Shown here piece by piece: positions 61,496-64,000 of a DNA stretch of 64,000 nt. Each line of letters begins with the position of its first letter. The first letter of the stretch is position 1. Under the pieces are notes generated by a model. It worked only from the letters and a program-made list of their open reading frames with translations, had not been told where the DNA came from and searched no databases. Source of the stretch: Mycolicibacterium sp. CBMA 226. GTDB taxonomy: Bacteria > Actinomycetota > Actinomycetes > Mycobacteriales > Mycobacteriaceae. The position numbers and the translations under genes were made by a program. Location: positions 186,001-250,000 of the forward strand of contig NZ_VTGY01000033.1 of assembly GCF_009729075.1 (NCBI RefSeq), in the 5' to 3' direction.

Positions 61496-61837
61496 GGGTG
61501 CTAACCGATCCGATCTGATGGGAGATGGACCCGGCCTGCGCTGGCCGGTTTTGGGTTTATTTGGTCTGCTCTAACGAGCGGCAGTTCAGCAATCTAGCGG
61601 ACCAATGGACCCCCAGGCCATCGGCACAGCGTTATTGGTACCAGACCGGTTCGGCGCGGTCAATACCCGCACTACCTGCGCACTAGCCGAGGAAGGCGGG
61701 CCGCGCTCCCAGTATTTCCACAGGGTAAATCCGTTGTTACCAATTTTCGGTTTTGGTTCACTTTCGCCGCCAGATGGGGTAGAACAGACCAGACCAAAAC
61801 GTGACCGTGCCCACACCGCCAGTTCAGGAGAGCCACA
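61496..61837. promoter_or_regulatory. Divergent control region between permease and kinase, probable GntR sites
   Basis: This 342-base space has no convincing gene. It holds TTGGTCTG (61561-61568) and its complement CAGACCAA (61790-61797), a palindrome TGGTACCA (61636-61643) next to GACCGG, and CAGACC twice in tandem (61785-61795). Such GGTCTG/CAGACC half-sites suit a dimeric GntR regulator, and a GntR gene lies downstream at 63670. Confidence 0.45.
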
Positions 61838-62854
61838 ATGAGTGACATGGCCGCCACCGACTACGAACGCTTCGCGCATGCCGCGCTCCCGCACTATGGA
61901 CTCGAATCGGCGACCGTGACGCTGCTGAGCTACTCGGAGAACGGCACCTTCCTGGTGGAATCAGAGACCGGACGCCAGGTCCTGCGCGTGCACCGGCCGG
62001 GGTACCACCCGCCGGCCGCCATCGAATCCGAACTCGACTGGATGGAGAGCCTCCGCCGTGACTCCGGCATCACGACGCCGCAGGTGATTCCCGCCCCCGA
62101 CGGACGCCGCGTGGTGGAGGCCCGCATTGGCGACGAGACCTGTCTCGTCGATCTGTTCACGTTCGTCGACGGCACCATCGCCGAAGACGACGCCTCCGAC
62201 ATCAGCTTCAGCGAATTGGGCGCCATCACCGCGACGCTGCACGAGCACGTCCAGAACTGGCAGCGACCCAAGGGCTTCACGCGCTTCCGGTGGGACCTCG
62301 ACACCATGCTCGGCGCCGGCGGCAGGTGGGGTGACTGGCGTGACGCGCCCGCGCTCAGCGCCGACGATGCCGCCGTCATCGAAGAGGCCGAACGCAAGGT
62401 CATCGACCGACTCACCGACTACGGCATGGGCCCCGAACGCTTCGGCCTCGTCCACGCCGACCTGCGGATGTCGAATCTGATGGTGCACAACGGGAAGATC
62501 ACCGTCATCGACTTCGACGACTGCGGCTGGTCGTGGTACCTCGCCGACCTCGGTGCCGTGGTGTCATTCGTCGAGGACACGCCTGACGCCGCCCGCATCA
62601 TCGACGAGTGGCTGGCCGGCTACCGCAGCGTCCGCGATATCCCCGCCGCCGACCTCGCCGAGATCCCGACGTTCGTCATGCTGCGCCGGCTCATGCTCAC
62701 CGCCTGGATCGGCAGCCATCCCGAATCCGGACCGGCAGAGACCCTCGGCCACCGATATGCCTCTGGCACTGCACAATTGGCACAGGCCTACCTCACCGAC
62801 CCCTCGTGGTTCCGGGTAGACGTCCCCGCTGCTGCTCCCACTCTCACCCACTGA
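61838..62854 (+). CDS. APH/choline-kinase-fold phosphotransferase
   Basis: A 338-residue kinase of the aminoglycoside phosphotransferase/HYKK/SrkA fold. The catalytic loop is LVHADLRMSN (H206, D208, N213) and the Mg-binding Asp is D225 in VIDFDD. The family phosphorylates hydroxyl groups of small molecules such as choline, hydroxylysine or ethanolamine. With the class III phospholyase-like enzyme opposite, a substrate amino alcohol is likely. AGGAGAG lies before ATG 61838. It is followed by the SDR after 14 bases. Confidence 0.85.
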   Translation: MSDMAATDYERFAHAALPHYGLESATVTLLSYSENGTFLVESETGRQVLRVHRPGYHPPAAIESELDWMESLRRDSGITTPQVIPAPDGRRVVEARIGDETCLVDLFTFVDGTIAEDDASDISFSELGAITATLHEHVQNWQRPKGFTRFRWDLDTMLGAGGRWGDWRDAPALSADDAAVIEEAERKVIDRLTDYGMGPERFGLVHADLRMSNLMVHNGKITVIDFDDCGWSWYLADLGAVVSFVEDTPDAARIIDEWLAGYRSVRDIPAADLAEIPTFVMLRRLMLTAWIGSHPESGPAETLGHRYASGTAQLAQAYLTDPSWFRVDVPAAAPTLTH

Positions 62855-62868
62855 CAGGACACGCGCAC

Positions 62869-63645
62869 ATGTTCGATCTCGCCAACAAGAACGTCGTCAT
62901 CACCGGCGCCACCAAGGGCATCGGCTACGGCATCGCCGCGGTCTTCGCCACCGCGGGGGCCAATGTCGCCGTCGCGGCCCGCTCACTGCACGACCTCGAT
63001 ACCGCGGTTGCCGGCCTCGACGGGCTCGGGCCCGGCAAGGTCATCGGCGTCGCCGTCGACGTCGCTGATCCCGGGTCGTGTCAGGCCATGGCCCAGGCCG
63101 CGGTCGACGCCTTCGGCGGCATCGACGTGCTGTGCGCCAACGCCGGCATCTTCCCTGAGGCGCCGCTGGCCACCATGACGCCCGACGACCTCGCCACCGT
63201 GCTCGACGTCAACGTCAAAGGCACCGTCTACAGCGTGCAGGCCTGCCTGGATGCCCTGACGAAGAGCGGCACCGGACGCATCGTCATCACCTCGTCGATC
63301 ACCGGCCCGGTCACCGGGTTCCCCGGCTGGTCGCACTACGGCGCATCCAAGGCCGCACAGCTGGGCTTCATGCGCACCGCCGCAATCGAACTCGCGGCGA
63401 AGAAGATCACCGTCAACGCGATCCTGCCCGGCAACATCCTCACCGAGGGTCTGCAGGAGATGGGCGAGGACTACATCGCCGGCATGGCCCGCTCCGTCCC
63501 AGCCGGGACGCTGGGCACTCCAGAAGACATCGGCCACCTCGCCGCATTCCTGGCCAGCGACGAGGCGCGGTACATCACCGGCCAGTCGATCGTCGTCGAC
63601 GGCGGGCAAATACTGCCGGAATCGCTGGACGCGCTCGCAGGCTGA
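62869..63645 (+). CDS. Short-chain dehydrogenase/reductase
   Basis: A 258-residue classical SDR. ITGATKGIGYGIA binds the cofactor, CANAGI follows, the active site is SSITGPVTGFPGWSHYGASK (Ser, Tyr, Lys), and YITGQSIVVDGGQ is the C-terminal block. The chain begins MFDLANKNVVITG at ATG 62869; the frame open from 62608 is a shadow of the kinase gene. It may oxidise an alcohol or aldehyde intermediate of the amino-alcohol pathway; the actual substrate is unknown. Confidence 0.87.
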   Translation: MFDLANKNVVITGATKGIGYGIAAVFATAGANVAVAARSLHDLDTAVAGLDGLGPGKVIGVAVDVADPGSCQAMAQAAVDAFGGIDVLCANAGIFPEAPLATMTPDDLATVLDVNVKGTVYSVQACLDALTKSGTGRIVITSSITGPVTGFPGWSHYGASKAAQLGFMRTAAIELAAKKITVNAILPGNILTEGLQEMGEDYIAGMARSVPAGTLGTPEDIGHLAAFLASDEARYITGQSIVVDGGQILPESLDALAG

Positions 63646-63669
63646 CAGCGGGTCGGTACCGTGAACGGC

Positions 63670-64000
63670 ATGGACGAGTCCGAGGGTGGCCCGGTAGCCG
63701 AGGATGTGCGGCGCCGCATCGTCAGCATGCTCGACGCCGGCACGCTGCGCCCGGGTGACCGCCTCGGCTCCGAACGCGAGATGGCCGAGCAGTTCGCGGT
63801 GTCCCGTGCGACGCTGCGCAGCGCCCTGGTGCCGCTGAGCCGCGCCGGGATCCTGGAACGACGGAGCGGCCGCGCGGGCGGCACGTTCATCAAGACCGTG
63901 CTCGTGGAACGCAACGTCGCCGAACTGTCGGGGTTGCCGAATCGGCTGAAGCAGGGCGGTCATTCCACGACCCGCAGCCGGGTGCTGTCGACGGCCCTGC
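63670..64000 (+). CDS. GntR-family (HutC/UTRA type) regulator, cut by window end
   Basis: The 110 visible residues begin MDESEGGPVAEDVRRRIVSM. The winged helix includes LRPGDRLGSEREMAEQFAVS and RATLRSALVPLSRAGILER. The following LKQGGHSTTRSRVLSTAL looks like the start of a UTRA ligand domain. GTG 63661 is an alternative start three codons earlier. It is in line with the kinase and SDR genes and probably regulates the divergent cluster in response to its substrate. Confidence 0.85.
   Translation, partial: MDESEGGPVAEDVRRRIVSMLDAGTLRPGDRLGSEREMAEQFAVSRATLRSALVPLSRAGILERRSGRAGGTFIKTVLVERNVAELSGLPNRLKQGGHSTTRSRVLSTAL

Overview
The window is GC-rich chromosomal DNA from a mycobacterium. The gene order follows the M. 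tuberculosis Rv3677c-Rv3713 segment closely: MBL hydrolase, RidA, two ArsA/Get3-like ATPases, whiB4, ponA2, a metallophosphoesterase, cds1, the ergothioneine genes egtE-D-C-B-A, asd, ask, leuA, a DnaQ-type exonuclease, murT and gatD. An lfrR-lfrA efflux pair lies between ponA2 and the egt genes, an arrangement I recall from M. smegmatis, so a fast-growing Mycolicibacterium-like species is likely. The species cannot be fixed from this sequence alone.

Layout. 1-9.2 kb: conserved core, ending in tRNA-Pro(CGG) with a strong terminator. 9.2-18.7 kb: small secreted protein, lfrR-lfrA, a secreted repeat protein, a CPA2 antiporter, a PadR regulator, an aldo/keto reductase and two methyltransferases. 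18.7-24.2 kb: a complete, translationally coupled ergothioneine operon. 24.3-32.7 kb: secreted and membrane proteins, a guanyl-specific RNase with its barstar inhibitor, the ask-asd operon, and leuA behind a leucine leader peptide. 32.7-40.3 kb: accessory block between leuA and dnaQ, with a TetR regulator, a four-gene membrane/cupredoxin-like cluster, a carotenoid oxygenase and an SOS-box-preceded DUF222/HNH gene broken by a stop codon. 40.3-44.6 kb: dnaQ-like exonuclease, a reductase, and murT-gatD, which amidate lipid II.

The most notable region is 44.7-56.6 kb. A chorismate pyruvate-lyase (Rv2949c-like) overlaps by 4 bases a 3131-residue protein that joins a FadD22-like 4-hydroxybenzoyl-AMP ligase plus carrier, a full Pks15/1-like reducing polyketide synthase (KS-AT-DH-ER-KR-ACP), and a C-terminal condensation/PapA-like acyltransferase. 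In M. tuberculosis these steps make the p-hydroxyphenylalkanoate starter of phenolic glycolipids and use separate proteins. Here they form one assembly line with its own predicted release domain, next to a Gap/SfLAP-type membrane protein of the family linked to glycolipid export. A 34-residue zinc-ribbon microprotein and a partial IdeR-like box lie just upstream. I infer a self-contained phenolic-lipid pathway.

56.6-64 kb: a divergent catabolic cluster consisting of an APC permease, a class III PLP enzyme with phospholyase-like features, propionyl-CoA synthetase, an APH-type small-molecule kinase, an SDR and a GntR regulator (cut by the window end). The combination suggests amino-alcohol degradation through phosphorylation and phospho-lyase cleavage to an aldehyde and then an acyl-CoA. 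This is inference from gene content.
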